DNA of 64,000 nt from Mycobacterium dioxanotrophicus (GTDB lineage: Bacteria; Actinomycetota; Actinomycetes; Mycobacteriales; Mycobacteriaceae): assembly GCF_002157835.1 (NCBI RefSeq), contig NZ_CP020809.1:6262001-6326000 (forward strand), in the 5' to 3' direction. Position 1 is the first letter of the stretch. Each line of letters begins with the position of its first letter. Under the pieces are notes generated by a model, which did not search any database, was not told the DNA's origin, and worked only from the letters and a program-made list of their open reading frames with translations. Shown one piece after another: positions 24,455 to 33,209 of the stretch. The translations under genes and the position numbers were made by a program.

Positions 24455-25345
24455 TCAGCGATCGCTGACGATGGCCGCGTCCACCAAACCTGCCAGTTCG
24501 TCGTGCAGCGGAGCATCGGGGAGCCGCTGTCCGTCCAGGATGTGCACCCGCGCGGCCAGCGTGATGCTCGATACCAGCCAAACCCCTTGTGCGGTAACCA
24601 GATCCCCGGGTGTGAGCTGGCGGTAGTCGCAGTCATAACCCTTGTTGCGGGCCACCTCGAAGAGCGCCTGCTGCGTCGTTCCGCGCAGGATCGGGTACCA
24701 CGGCGGCGGCGTCAGCAGCAGCGGTGCTCCGTACTCGTCCGCGGTCGCAATGACGACGGTCGACCGCGGTCCCTCCAGCAGATACCCGTCGGAGCTGACG
24801 AAGATCACGTCCCCGGCGCCGCGGCGCGCGGCGTGGCGTAACGCGGCCATGTTGACCGCGTAGGACAGCGTTTTGGCGCCGGCGACCAACCACGGCATGT
24901 CGGCGGCCCCGAGCGGCAGTCCCCGGTCGAGCGTGATCGCCGCGACCCCGTCCCGCCGGGCACCGGCAACCCGGTCGGCCAGCTCGCCGATGGTGGCGAA
25001 CGCCGTCGGCGGCCCGCCACTTTCGCGGCCCCTGCTGTACACCAGGCGCAGCACCCCGTCGCCAGCCTGATCGGACGGGTGTTCGGCCGCCCAGCGCTGC
25101 GCGCCGATGCCCACCGCACTGCGCCACGCCGCCAGATCGGGCTCGGGCAGGTCGAGCATCCGGGCGGACTGGCTCAGCCGCGTCAGATGCGACTCCAACA
25201 GACACGGCTTGCCGTCACGGATCAGCAGCGTCTCGAAGACTCCGTCGCCGCGCACCGCAGCCAGATCGTCGGCGTGCAGTAAAGGTGCCGTCGGATCGTG
25301 GAGTTGCCCGTCCAGGGTGACCACCACGGCTGGTTGACTCGCCAT
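24455..25345 (-). CDS. class IV aminotransferase / aminodeoxychorismate lyase-like
   Basis: The 296-aa PLP enzyme of fold type IV shows VRGDGVFETLLIRDGKPCLLESHL (N-domain), RLVYSRG and KTLSYAVNMAALRHA, containing the PLP Lys, then ADEYGAPLLLTPPPWYPILRGTTQQAL. This is the pattern of PabC/BCAT/D-AAT enzymes. The M. tuberculosis gene in this position has been linked to p-aminobenzoate (folate) synthesis, but D-amino-acid transamination cannot be excluded. It is divergent from the ygfZ gene, with overlapping promoters. Confidence 0.85.
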   Translation of the reverse strand: MASQPAVVVTLDGQLHDPTAPLLHADDLAAVRGDGVFETLLIRDGKPCLLESHLTRLSQSARMLDLPEPDLAAWRSAVGIGAQRWAAEHPSDQAGDGVLRLVYSRGRESGGPPTAFATIGELADRVAGARRDGVAAITLDRGLPLGAADMPWLVAGAKTLSYAVNMAALRHAARRGAGDVIFVSSDGYLLEGPRSTVVIATADEYGAPLLLTPPPWYPILRGTTQQALFEVARNKGYDCDYRQLTPGDLVTAQGVWLVSSITLAARVHILDGQRLPDAPLHDELAGLVDAAIVSDR

Positions 25346-25353
25346 GGGGCCTC

Positions 25354-25359
25354 ACCCTA
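25354..25359 (-). promoter_or_regulatory. -10 element of the class IV aminotransferase gene
   Basis: On the minus strand TAGGGT (25359-25354) lies 8 nt before the ATG at 25345. Only 6 bp separate it from the oppositely oriented -10 of ygfZ, so the two promoters share DNA and may interfere with each other. Confidence 0.45.
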
Positions 25360-25365
25360 GCGCCG

Positions 25366-25371
25366 TAGAGT
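25366..25371 (+). promoter_or_regulatory. -10 element, leaderless ygfZ promoter
   Basis: TAGAGT fits TANNNT and ends 6 nt before ATG 25378, consistent with transcription starting at the ATG. Confidence 0.55.
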
Positions 25372-25377
25372 TGGACC

Positions 25378-26463
25378 ATGTCAGAAGTACCGACAGCCGT
25401 TCCCGCGCCCGACAGCAGTCCTGATGCCGGTGCCGTGTGGCACTACGGCGATCCCCTCGGTGAGCAGCGGGCCGCGGTCCGCGGCGCCGTCGTGATCGAC
25501 CGATCGCACCGCGCGGCGCTCACCCTTGCCGGGAAAGACCGCCAGAGCTGGCTGCACAGCATCTCGACGCAGCACGTCAGCGCGCTGCCCGACGGCGCCG
25601 TGACGGAGAACCTCAGCTTGGATCTGCAGGGCCGGGTCGAGGATCACTGGATTCAGACCGAACTCGGCGGCATGACGTACCTGGACACCGAGGCGTGGCG
25701 GGCCGAACCGCTGCTGAGCTACCTGCGCAAGATGGTGTTCTGGGCCGACGTGCAGGTCGAGCCCGCCGAGCTGGCGGTGCTGTCGCTGCTGGGCCCGACG
25801 CTGGCCGACTCGGCGGTGCTGACCGCACTCGGCCTCGAGGCCCTGCCCGCCGAACTGTCGGCGGTGGCGCTGGCCGACGGTGGGTTCGTGCGGCGCATGC
25901 GGGCCGACGCACTCGAATTGGATCTCGTGGTGCCCCGCGACCAGGTCGACGCCTGGAAGCAGCGGCTGGAGGCGGCCGGGGTGCAGCGAGCCGGGGTCTG
26001 GGCCTACGAAGCGCACCGGGTGGCGGCGCGTCGGCCCCGGTTGGGGATCGACACCGACGAACGCACCATCCCGCACGAGGTCGGCTGGATCGGGTCCGCG
26101 GTCCACCTGGACAAGGGCTGCTACCGGGGTCAGGAGACCGTCGCGCGCGTGCACAACCTGGGCAAACCACCCCGGATGCTGGTTCTGCTGCAGCTCGACG
26201 GATCCTCCGAGCGCCCTTCGACCGGTGACCCCGTGACCGCGGGCGGGCGCACCGTGGGCCGGCTGGGCACCGTCGTCGACCACGTCGACGATGGCCCGAT
26301 TGCGCTCGCGCTGCTCAAACGCGGAATTCCGGCCGAGACCGAGCTGCTCACGGGCGGTGAGGTCGCCGTGGCGGCCGTCATCGACCCGGACTCGTTGCCG
26401 TCCGCGGATACCAGTGCGGGCGCCGGACGGGCTGCGGTGGACCGGCTGCGCAGCGGCGCGTAA
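25378..26463 (+). CDS. ygfZ: folate-binding YgfZ / GcvT-like protein
   Basis: The 361-aa protein has a GcvT-type folate-binding fold with the YgfZ signature KGCYRGQETVARVHNLGKPPR near residue 245; its conserved Cys is typical of the family. YgfZ assists maturation or repair of iron-sulfur enzymes using tetrahydrofolate. It is divergent from a gene probably involved in folate synthesis, a pairing that makes sense. The N-terminus begins directly at a leaderless ATG. Confidence 0.9.
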   Translation: MSEVPTAVPAPDSSPDAGAVWHYGDPLGEQRAAVRGAVVIDRSHRAALTLAGKDRQSWLHSISTQHVSALPDGAVTENLSLDLQGRVEDHWIQTELGGMTYLDTEAWRAEPLLSYLRKMVFWADVQVEPAELAVLSLLGPTLADSAVLTALGLEALPAELSAVALADGGFVRRMRADALELDLVVPRDQVDAWKQRLEAAGVQRAGVWAYEAHRVAARRPRLGIDTDERTIPHEVGWIGSAVHLDKGCYRGQETVARVHNLGKPPRMLVLLQLDGSSERPSTGDPVTAGGRTVGRLGTVVDHVDDGPIALALLKRGIPAETELLTGGEVAVAAVIDPDSLPSADTSAGAGRAAVDRLRSGA

Positions 26464-26491
26464 CGGCCCTCACGCCCCGTCGGAGGCAGGG

Positions 26492-26534
26492 CCTGCCAGC
26501 ACTTCGCCGCCGGGCACGGTAAAGTGTTGGCAGG
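26492..26534. terminator. hairpin between ygfZ and the DUF3073 gene
   Basis: CCTGCCAGCACTT (26492-26504) and AAGTGTTGGCAGG (26522-26534) form a 13-bp stem with one G-U and a 17-nt loop. It begins 29 bp after the ygfZ stop and is a likely terminator, although it could also lie in the 5' region of the next gene. Confidence 0.55.
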
Positions 26535-26605
26535 ACAATAAAGACACACAGATCGGAGCCGCCTAGCAAATGGGCCGCTCCGTTATTGCGCGAGGGGGTT
26601 CCCCC

Positions 26606-26779
26606 ATGGGCCGCGGCCGGGCTAAGGCAAAGCAGACCAAGGTTGCACGTGAGCTCAAGTACAGCTCACCGCAGACCGATTTCTCCCAGCTCCAACGTGA
26701 GCTGTCGGGTGCTCCCGATTCTGAGGATGCAAACGACGACGCCGACGAGTGGGCTAACGAGGACGACTGGCGGCGCTGA
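26606..26779 (+). CDS. DUF3073 small basic-acidic protein
   Basis: The 57-aa protein starts MGRGRAKAKQTKVARELKYSSPQTDF, the classical DUF3073 N-terminus, and ends in an acidic tail (DDADEWANEDDW). I choose ATG 26606 over the in-frame ATG 26570 because the family begins MGRGRAKAK. The G-run that serves as ribosome-binding site (26594-26598) is complementary to the C-run directly before the ATG (26601-26605), so it may fold on itself. Function is unknown; the family is widespread in actinobacteria. Confidence 0.85.
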   Translation: MGRGRAKAKQTKVARELKYSSPQTDFSQLQRELSGAPDSEDANDDADEWANEDDWRR

Positions 26780-26792
26780 GCTGACCGGCATT

Positions 26793-26824
26793 CCGGCCCC
26801 ACGGCACTTTGGCCGCAGGGCCGG
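26793..26824. terminator. bidirectional terminator hairpin between DUF3073 gene and purM
   Basis: CCGGCCC (26793-26799) pairs with GGGCCGG (26818-26824). Inside, CGGC pairs with GCCG across a symmetric CA/CA internal loop, leaving a 6-nt loop. The site lies between convergent genes. No U-tract is present. Confidence 0.6.
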
Positions 26825-26863
26825 ATTCCTCTATCCGTATCCGCGACGAGAACCCTTTCCGGG

Positions 26864-27955
26864 TCAGAAGCGCGGGTGCTGACCGACGAGTTGGGCGCGC
26901 AAACTGTCCTTCCCGCCCTTCTCGACGGTTCCCAGCGTCCAGCAGTTCAGGTGTCGCGCAGTCAGGATCGCCAGCGCTCGGTCGGTGTCCTCCGGCGCGA
27001 CGACGGCGACCATGCCGACGCCCATGTTGAACGTCTTCTCCATCTCGACACGTTCGATGCGGCCACGCTGGGCGATCATCTGGAACACCGGTGCGGGCGT
27101 CCACGTGCCGCGATCCAGCGTCGCGGTCAGGCCGTGCGGGATGACCCGTTCCAGGTTGCCGGCCAGGCCACCGCCGGTGACGTGGCAGAACGTGCGGACC
27201 TGGGTTTCCGCCGCCAGCGCGAGGCAGTCCTTGGCGTAGATGCGCGTCGGCTCCAGCAGCTCCTCACCGAGGGTCCTGCCAAACTCCTCGACGTGGCCGG
27301 CCAGGTTCATCCGGTCGATCTCCAGCAGCACCTTGCGGGCCAGCGAGTAGCCGTTGGAGTGCAGCCCGCTGGCGGCCATGGCGATGATCACATCGCCCGG
27401 CTTGACCCGATCAGGCCCCAGCACATCGTCTGCCTCTACGATGCCGACGCCGGTCGCGGAGATGTCGTAGTGGTCAGGCTCCATCAGCCCCGGGTGCTCG
27501 GCAGTCTCCCCGCCCAGCAGCGCGCAGCCGGCCAGCACACACCCGTCGGCGATGCCGGACACGATGGCGCTGACACGTTCGGGAACGGTCCGCCCGACGG
27601 CGATGTAGTCCTGCAGGAACAGTGGCTCGGCCCCGCACACGACGAGGTCGTCGACCACCATCGCGACCAGGTCCAGCCCGACGGTGTCGTGCTTGTCCAT
27701 GGCTTGGGCCACCGCCAGTTTGGTGCCAACGCCGTCGGTCGACGAGGCCAGGACCGGCTCGCGGTAACCGCCGCGCAGGGCGAACAGTCCGGCGAAGCCG
27801 CCCAGCCCACCCCGGACCTCGGGACGGGTTGCTTTGGCAGCGAGCGGTTTGAAGAGTTCCACAGCGCGGTCACCGGCTTCGATGTCCACCCCGGCCGATG
27901 CGTAGGAAATGCCCTGCTGATCGGCGATGCCGTGCTGTGCGGCGCCTTTAGTCAT
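26864..27955 (-). CDS. purM: phosphoribosylformylglycinamidine cyclo-ligase PurM
   Basis: The 363-aa AIR synthase closes the imidazole ring in step five of purine synthesis. It shows SYASAGVDIEAGDRAVELF at the N-terminus, STDGVGTKLAVAQAM (ATP site), GGETAEHPGLM and VTGGGLAGNLERVIP. Length is normal. It follows purF with a 62-bp gap on the minus strand, so purF-purM form one unit. An alternative reading of TAGCCT upstream suggests its own weak promoter. Confidence 0.95.
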   Translation of the reverse strand: MTKGAAQHGIADQQGISYASAGVDIEAGDRAVELFKPLAAKATRPEVRGGLGGFAGLFALRGGYREPVLASSTDGVGTKLAVAQAMDKHDTVGLDLVAMVVDDLVVCGAEPLFLQDYIAVGRTVPERVSAIVSGIADGCVLAGCALLGGETAEHPGLMEPDHYDISATGVGIVEADDVLGPDRVKPGDVIIAMAASGLHSNGYSLARKVLLEIDRMNLAGHVEEFGRTLGEELLEPTRIYAKDCLALAAETQVRTFCHVTGGGLAGNLERVIPHGLTATLDRGTWTPAPVFQMIAQRGRIERVEMEKTFNMGVGMVAVVAPEDTDRALAILTARHLNCWTLGTVEKGGKDSLRAQLVGQHPRF

Positions 27956-28017
27956 CGCAAATAAGGCTACCGCCCCGGAGATCGGCGCGATACAGCGCCA
28001 GCGCGCTGACGCTGTAC

Positions 28018-29550
28018 TCAGGGCCTGCGCAGCGCCGAGACGTTGTCGTTGTCGGCGGTCACCGGGATGCCGGTGCGCGCCGCGGTGGCCAGCATGTGCT
28101 CGACGACGTTCTTGCCGAGCGCGGTCTCACCAGGCAGTTCGATCGGATAGTTGCCGTCGAAGCACGCCGAGCACAACCGGGTTGCCGGCTGCTCGGTGGC
28201 CGCGATCATGCCCTGCTGGGAGATGTAGCCCAAGGTGTCGGCGCCGATGGCGTGTCGGACGGCCTCCAGCATCTCGCCCTCGTGCTCCTGGGGCGCGGCG
28301 TTGGCGATCAGTTCCGCCGGGGTCGCGAAGTCGATGCCGTAGAAACAGGGCCATTTGACCGGCGGCGACGCGATCCGGACGTGGACCTCGACGGCACCGG
28401 CTTCCCGCAGCATGCGGACCAGGGCGCGCTGCGTGTTGCCGCGGACGATCGAATCGTCGACGACGATCAGCCGCTTGCCCCGGATCACCTCTTTGAGCGG
28501 GTTGAGCTTGAGCCGGATGCCCAGCTGCCGAATGGTCTGCGACGGCTGGATGAACGTGCGGCCCACGTAGGCGTTCTTCATCAGGCCCTGGCCGTAGGGA
28601 ACGCCCGACTCCTGCGCGTACCCGACCGCTGCGGGGGTGCCCGATTCCGGCACGCCGATCACCAGGTCGGCCTCGATGGGGTGCTCGCGGGCCAGCCGGC
28701 GGCCGATGTCGACGCGGGTGGCGTGCACCGAGCGGCCGACGAGCGTGCTGTCCGGGCGGGCCAGGTAGACGTATTCGAAGACGCAGCCCTTGGGTTCCGG
28801 GTTGGCGAAGCGAGTGGAGCGCACCCCGTCGGCGTCGATGGCCAGCAGTTCCCCGGGCTCGATGTCGCGGACGAACGAGGCACCCACGATGTCGAGCGCC
28901 GCGGTCTCGGAGGCGACGACCCAGCCGCGGTCCAGCCGGCCCAACGACAACGGCCGCACCCCGTGCGGATCACGTGCGGCGTAGAGGGTGGTCTCGTCCA
29001 TGAAGGTGAGGCAGAAGGCGCCGCGCACGGTCGGCAGCAGCTCAAGGGCCGCCTGCTCCAGGGTGGCGTCGGCGGCGCCGTGGGCCAGCAACGCGCCCAG
29101 GATGTCGGAGTCCGTCGTCGCCGCGGGGGCGCCCTTCATGTCGATGAGGCCCGCTTCGCGCGCCCGGCGCGCGAGTTCGGCCGTGTTCACCAGGTTGCCG
29201 TTGTGCCCGAGCGCCACGCCCGTGCCTGCGGCAGTGTTACGGAAGACGGGTTGGGCGTTCTCCCACGTGGTGGAGCCGGTGGTCGAGTAGCGGCAGTGGC
29301 CGACGGCGACATGGCCCGGCATCGCGGCCAGGGTCTGCTCGTCGAACACCTGGCTGACCAGGCCGAGATCCTTGAACACCAGGATCTGTGAGCCGTCGGT
29401 GACCGCGATACCCGCGGCTTCCTGACCACGGTGCTGCAGCGCGTACAGGCCGTAGTAGGTGAGTTTGGCGACGTCTTCTCCCGGGGCCCAGACCCCGAAT
29501 ACACCACACTCTTCGCGCGGTTCGTTGTCGTCGTGTTCCTGACCAGTCAC
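28018..29550 (-). CDS. purF: amidophosphoribosyltransferase PurF
   Basis: The 510-aa enzyme catalyses the first committed purine step. An N-terminal glutaminase (Ntn) domain follows a short propeptide, with nucleophile Cys15 in REECGVFGVWAPG; the C-terminal phosphoribosyltransferase domain has the PRPP loop VVDDSIVRGNTQRAL. Four Cys of the C-terminal region (PCFYGID; LCSACFDG) fit the Fe-S type. The start is GTG 29550; the open frame upstream to 29838 lacks family similarity. Confidence 0.95.
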   Translation of the reverse strand: MTGQEHDDNEPREECGVFGVWAPGEDVAKLTYYGLYALQHRGQEAAGIAVTDGSQILVFKDLGLVSQVFDEQTLAAMPGHVAVGHCRYSTTGSTTWENAQPVFRNTAAGTGVALGHNGNLVNTAELARRAREAGLIDMKGAPAATTDSDILGALLAHGAADATLEQAALELLPTVRGAFCLTFMDETTLYAARDPHGVRPLSLGRLDRGWVVASETAALDIVGASFVRDIEPGELLAIDADGVRSTRFANPEPKGCVFEYVYLARPDSTLVGRSVHATRVDIGRRLAREHPIEADLVIGVPESGTPAAVGYAQESGVPYGQGLMKNAYVGRTFIQPSQTIRQLGIRLKLNPLKEVIRGKRLIVVDDSIVRGNTQRALVRMLREAGAVEVHVRIASPPVKWPCFYGIDFATPAELIANAAPQEHEGEMLEAVRHAIGADTLGYISQQGMIAATEQPATRLCSACFDGNYPIELPGETALGKNVVEHMLATAARTGIPVTADNDNVSALRRP

Positions 29551-29769
29551 GATAGGGCTGCTCCCGGGGCGGCGGTTGGAGACATCACAGAGTCTACGGT
29601 CCAGACGGCCCTGAAAAGGAATCGAACGGCCGGTTCTGGTATCGCGAGGGTGCAACAACGGACTCGCCGGCGGCATTTCCGGGCCGCCCCGACGGTGTGG
29701 ACAACCGCACCCCGATCCGTCGGGATAACCCCATCGATTCGCCACTGGCCAACGGCAAGGATGAATTTC

Positions 29770-31113
29770 GTGACCAGCCAACTCTCGGAGAAGCCCTCGA
29801 CCGGTCCTGCTGATTCCGTCGGCGCAGCTCGGCCGCACCCGTGGTCGAACGTGACGAAGACCTCATTTCGATTCTGCTTCATCTACTTCGGCCTGTTCTG
29901 TCTGCTGTTCGCACAGATCACGTTCGCCTTCCTCGGCATCGTGGGCACGTGGCTGCCGGAATCGGCGGTGATGTGGCAGATGACGGCGCTGGGACCGGTG
30001 TTGACCTGGGTCGGCCGCCACGTCTTCGGTGTCGAGGCGGTGTTGCACCGGGATTCGGGCAGCGGGGATCAGGCCGCCATCTGGGTCATGGTGTTCTGCC
30101 TGCTCGTCGTCGCCGTCGTCGGTGCCGCCGTGTGGTCGCTGGTGGACCGGTCCCGCCGCGACTACTCGCGGCTCTGGGCGTGGTTCCTGACCTTCGTGCG
30201 GTTGTGTGTGGCCGGGCAGATGCTGTTCTACGGGTTCGCCAAGCTCATCCCGACGCAGATGCCTAGCCCACCGCTGACCGCGTTGCTGCAGCCCTACGGC
30301 AACTTCAGTCCGGCCTCGGTGCTGTGGCTGCAGGTCGGCACGTCGCAGCCCTACGAGATGGCGTTGGGCGCCGCGGAGGTGCTGGCGGGGCTGCTGCTGT
30401 TCCTGCCGCGCACCGCGACGCTCGGTGCGCTGGTCGGCGTGGTGAGCATGGCGCAGGTGTTCCTGTTGAACATGACCTTCGACGTGCCGGTCAAGATCCT
30501 GTCGGGTCACCTGTTGTTGATGAGCCTGGTCCTGCTCGCGCCGCAGCTGCGCCGGTTGACGAACCTGTTTGTCCTGCAACGCCCGTCGGAGCCGCTCAGT
30601 CAACCCGAGCTGTTCGGCACGCAGCGGGCCAACCGCAGAGTCGCCGCGGCTCAGGCCGTGCTCGGCATCTGGGTGGCGATCGGCTGCGTGTGGACCGGTT
30701 GGCAGGCCTGGAATCAATACGGTGGCGGTAGCGCCAAGCCCGAGCTGTACGGCATCTGGGCGGTCCGCGAGTTCAGTGTCGACGGCAAGCCGCTGCCGCC
30801 GCTGACCACCGACCAGACCCGTTGGCAACGTGTGATTTTCGACAAGCCGGGCGCACTGACGTACCAAAGGATGAACGGCGACCTGGTGGATGCCACCGCC
30901 GACGTCACGGCGGACACCATCAGGGCCGCGGAACCGGGCGGCGCCGCGCTGGCCGAACTGCGCGTGTCACGCCCGACGCCGCAGCAGCTGCACCTGGCGG
31001 GCACGTTGCGGGGCCGTCCCGTTGCGATGACGCTCGACCAGGTCGACGTGAACCAATTCACCCTGCGCAACAGGGGTTTTCACTGGGTGCAGGACTATCC
31101 GTTCTTCCGCTGA
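29770..31113 (+). CDS. DoxX-like integral membrane protein with extracytoplasmic C-domain
   Basis: The ~447-aa protein has about six or more TM segments in its first 280 residues: FRFCFIYFGLFCLLFAQITFAFLGIVG, IWVMVFCLLVVAVVGAAVWSL, then a DoxX-like core (LCVAGQMLFYGFAKLIPTQMPSP...ALGAAEVLAGLLLFLPRTATLGALVGV). A last TM (VLGIWVAIGCVWTGWQAW) is followed by a soluble domain of ~140 residues. GTG 29770, with AAGG nine bases upstream, is preferred over ATG 29761. The function of this fused architecture is unknown. It is divergent from purF. Confidence 0.7.
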   Translation: MTSQLSEKPSTGPADSVGAARPHPWSNVTKTSFRFCFIYFGLFCLLFAQITFAFLGIVGTWLPESAVMWQMTALGPVLTWVGRHVFGVEAVLHRDSGSGDQAAIWVMVFCLLVVAVVGAAVWSLVDRSRRDYSRLWAWFLTFVRLCVAGQMLFYGFAKLIPTQMPSPPLTALLQPYGNFSPASVLWLQVGTSQPYEMALGAAEVLAGLLLFLPRTATLGALVGVVSMAQVFLLNMTFDVPVKILSGHLLLMSLVLLAPQLRRLTNLFVLQRPSEPLSQPELFGTQRANRRVAAAQAVLGIWVAIGCVWTGWQAWNQYGGGSAKPELYGIWAVREFSVDGKPLPPLTTDQTRWQRVIFDKPGALTYQRMNGDLVDATADVTADTIRAAEPGGAALAELRVSRPTPQQLHLAGTLRGRPVAMTLDQVDVNQFTLRNRGFHWVQDYPFFR

Positions 31114-31116
31114 GTG

Positions 31117-31497
31117 CTACAGCGTGACCAGTGGTAGCCACCGCGCGACCTCGGTGGCGCGCGAACCCGACAGTTGCACGGCGCCTGCGGCGTCGTCGAG
31201 CGACAACAGCCCCGTAGCCAGTAACAGCCAGGTGCGGGCGTCGGTTTCGACGACGTTCGGCGGCGTGCCGCGGGTGTGCCGCGGCCCCTGGATGCACTGC
31301 ACCGCCACAAACGGCGGTACCCGCACCTCGACGCTCGCGCCCGGTGCGACGGCTGCCAGCGTGCGCGCGGTCAGTCGCACGGCGTCGGCAAGCTCGGCCC
31401 GACTGGGCTCGGCGGCGCCGGCGTCCCGCAACCAGTCGGCCACCGCCGACACGGCGACCCGGGTCTTCACCGGATCTGCACTACCACGGGCGGCCAT
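31117..31497 (-). CDS. sterol-carrier-family small protein
   Basis: The 126-aa protein resembles the bacterial SCP-like domain that stands alone in mycobacteria next to purF (M. tuberculosis Rv0807 position). Features are [57 protein letters not shown]. It is probably a small lipid-binding or regulatory domain. It is convergent with the preceding gene (3-bp gap) and divergent from the MCE gene. Confidence 0.75.
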   Translation of the reverse strand: MAARGSADPVKTRVAVSAVADWLRDAGAAEPSRAELADAVRLTARTLAAVAPGASVEVRVPPFVAVQCIQGPRHTRGTPPNVVETDARTWLLLATGLLSLDDAAGAVQLSGSRATEVARWLPLVTL

Positions 31498-31501
31498 ACC
31501 T

Positions 31502-31507
31502 TAGTGT
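31502..31507 (+). promoter_or_regulatory. -10 element, leaderless promoter of the orphan MCE gene
   Basis: TAGTGT fits TANNNT and ends 6 nt before GTG 31514. No ribosome-binding site is visible. Confidence 0.5.
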
Positions 31508-31513
31508 CTCAAA

Positions 31514-32722
31514 GTGTTTGCCGATCGCCACAATCCGCCGTACAAGACGGCCGGAGCCGCTCTCCTCGCGGTCGTGGCGCTTCTGCTGATGCTGGTCGCG
31601 CTGCAGTTCCGCGGTGCTTTCCAGCCGAAAGCACAGCTGATCCTGTTGTCGTCGCGCGCCGGTCTTGTGCTGGACCCGGGATCCAAGGTCACCTACAACG
31701 GTGTCCCGATCGGCCGGGTCGCGGGGGTCAGCACAGTCAACGAAGATGACCTCAAGGCGCGGGTCATGCTCGACATCGATCCGCGCTATCTGAACCTGTT
31801 ACCTGCCAACGTGGAAACCTCAATTCAAGCCACCACGGTGTTCGGGAACAAGTACGTCGCGTTCCGCTCGCCGCAAAACCCAAGTGCAGAGCGGGTTTCC
31901 ACCACGACACCGATCGACGTGTCAGCGGTGACCACCGAATTCAACACGCTGTTCGAAACCATCACGGCCATCTCCGAGCAGGTCGACCCCATCAAGCTCA
32001 ACCAGACCCTGTCGGCCACCGCGCAGGCGCTGTCCGGTCTCGGCGACAAGTTCGGCCGATCACTGGTCGACGGGAACACCATCCTCGACGACCTGAACCC
32101 GCGGATGCCGCAGTTGCACCACGACATCAGCGCGCTGGCCGATCTCGGCGACGTGTACACCGGCGCAGCACCGGACCTGTTCGACGGGTTGACCGACGCG
32201 ACCCGCACCGCAGCCACGTTCAACGCCGAACGCGGGAACATCGATTCGGCGCTGATGGCGGCGATCGGGTTCGCCGGGACCGGGGCCGACATCCTGGACC
32301 GCGGCGGACCGTACCTGCAGCGTGGCGCGCAGGATCTGCTTCCGACGTCGAAGCTGCTCGACGACTATCAGGGCGAGATTCTGTGCATGATCCGCAACTA
32401 TCACGACGTCGCACCGGAGCTGAATCTGGCACTCGGCGGAGACAACGGCTATTCGCTGGCGTCCTCCGGCACGCTGTACAGCATCGGGTCGGCCAATGCC
32501 TTTGTCTACCCGGACAACCTGCCGCGTGTGAACGCCCACGGCGGTCCCGAGGGTAAGCCCGGCTGCTGGCAGAAGATCACGCGCGACCTGTGGCCCGCCC
32601 CGTACCTGGTGATGGACACCGGGCTGTCGATCGCGCCGTACAACCATTTGGAGCTCGGCTCACCGATGTTCACCGACTACGTGTGGGGTCGTCAGATCGG
32701 GGAACCGACCATCAACCCGTGA
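31514..32722 (+). CDS. orphan MCE family protein (MceA-like)
   Basis: The 402-aa protein has a cytoplasmic N-tip, one TM helix (AGAALLAVVALLLMLVALQF), then an MlaD/MCE domain (AQLILLSSRAGLVLDPGSKVTYNGVPIGRVAGVSTVNEDDLKARVMLDID) and a helical Mce4_CUP1-like C-part (ISEQVDPIKLNQTLSATAQALSGLGDKFG). MCE proteins normally come in six-gene operons with YrbE permeases; here only one gene is present. It may join a remote Mce complex for lipid import. Confidence 0.85.
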   Translation: MFADRHNPPYKTAGAALLAVVALLLMLVALQFRGAFQPKAQLILLSSRAGLVLDPGSKVTYNGVPIGRVAGVSTVNEDDLKARVMLDIDPRYLNLLPANVETSIQATTVFGNKYVAFRSPQNPSAERVSTTTPIDVSAVTTEFNTLFETITAISEQVDPIKLNQTLSATAQALSGLGDKFGRSLVDGNTILDDLNPRMPQLHHDISALADLGDVYTGAAPDLFDGLTDATRTAATFNAERGNIDSALMAAIGFAGTGADILDRGGPYLQRGAQDLLPTSKLLDDYQGEILCMIRNYHDVAPELNLALGGDNGYSLASSGTLYSIGSANAFVYPDNLPRVNAHGGPEGKPGCWQKITRDLWPAPYLVMDTGLSIAPYNHLELGSPMFTDYVWGRQIGEPTINP

Positions 32723-32730
32723 CGCCGGCG

Positions 32731-32761
32731 TTGACATGAACTTTCGTTGAGGTTCTACCGT
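32731..32761 (+). promoter_or_regulatory. promoter with consensus -35 and leaderless -10
   Basis: A perfect TTGACA (32731-32736) and TACCGT (32756-32761, TANNNT) are 19 bp apart. The -10 ends 6 nt before ATG 32768, so the transcript should be leaderless. Confidence 0.6.
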
Positions 32762-32767
32762 GACGTC

Positions 32768-33190
32768 ATGATCTTCAAACCGCATGAGATCGCCTTTCTG
32801 CGTGATGCCGACCTCGGCAGGTTGGCCACCATCCAACCCGACGGCACACCGCAGAACAGCCCGGTCGGCTTCACGTTCAACGAGCAACTCGGCACGATCG
32901 ACATCGCCGGTTACCGAATGTCGCACAGCCAGAAATTCCGCAACATCGCCGGCAATCAGAAAGTCGCGTTCGTGGTCGACGACATCACGTCCCGAGATCC
33001 GTGGCGAGTTCGCTGCCTGGAGATCCGCGGAACCGCCGAGCAGGCGCGCGTGCCCGCCGCCCGCGGCGGCGCGGGCGATGAGTTGGACACCGCCATCATC
33101 CGGGTGACGCCGCACAAGATCATCAGCTTCGGCATCGACGATCAGGAATCCGAACCGCACCAACTGATTCCTGACGTCAGGACGATGTAG
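32768..33190 (+). CDS. PPOX-class F420-dependent oxidoreductase-like protein
   Basis: The 140-aa split-barrel flavin/F420-binding protein starts at ATG 32768 (MIFKPHEIAFLRDADLGRLATIQPDGTPQNSPVGFTFNE). LGRLAT..PDGTPQ and IAGYRMSHSQKFRNIAGNQKVAFVVDD fit the PPOX/F420 oxidoreductase family. I recall a TIGRFAM equivalog named after an M. smegmatis member near this locus. It probably reduces F420 substrates; specificity is unknown. The next gene starts 20 bp later but has its own -10. Confidence 0.82.
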   Translation: MIFKPHEIAFLRDADLGRLATIQPDGTPQNSPVGFTFNEQLGTIDIAGYRMSHSQKFRNIAGNQKVAFVVDDITSRDPWRVRCLEIRGTAEQARVPAARGGAGDELDTAIIRVTPHKIISFGIDDQESEPHQLIPDVRTM

Positions 33191-33197
33191 GCGGCCT

Positions 33198-33203
33198 TAC
33201 CAT
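33198..33203 (+). promoter_or_regulatory. -10 element, leaderless promoter
   Basis: TACCAT fits TANNNT and ends 6 nt before ATG 33210. Confidence 0.5.
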
Positions 33204-33209
33204 CGAACG

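Noticed and set aside
26570..26605. Upstream ATG as start of the DUF3073 protein
   Set aside because: The family begins MGRGRAKAK, which matches ATG 26606; the extra 12 residues lack similarity.
28096..29391. 431-codon open frame opposite purF
   Set aside because: Antisense shadow of a highly conserved gene; its composition follows the purF codon pattern and it has no start signal.
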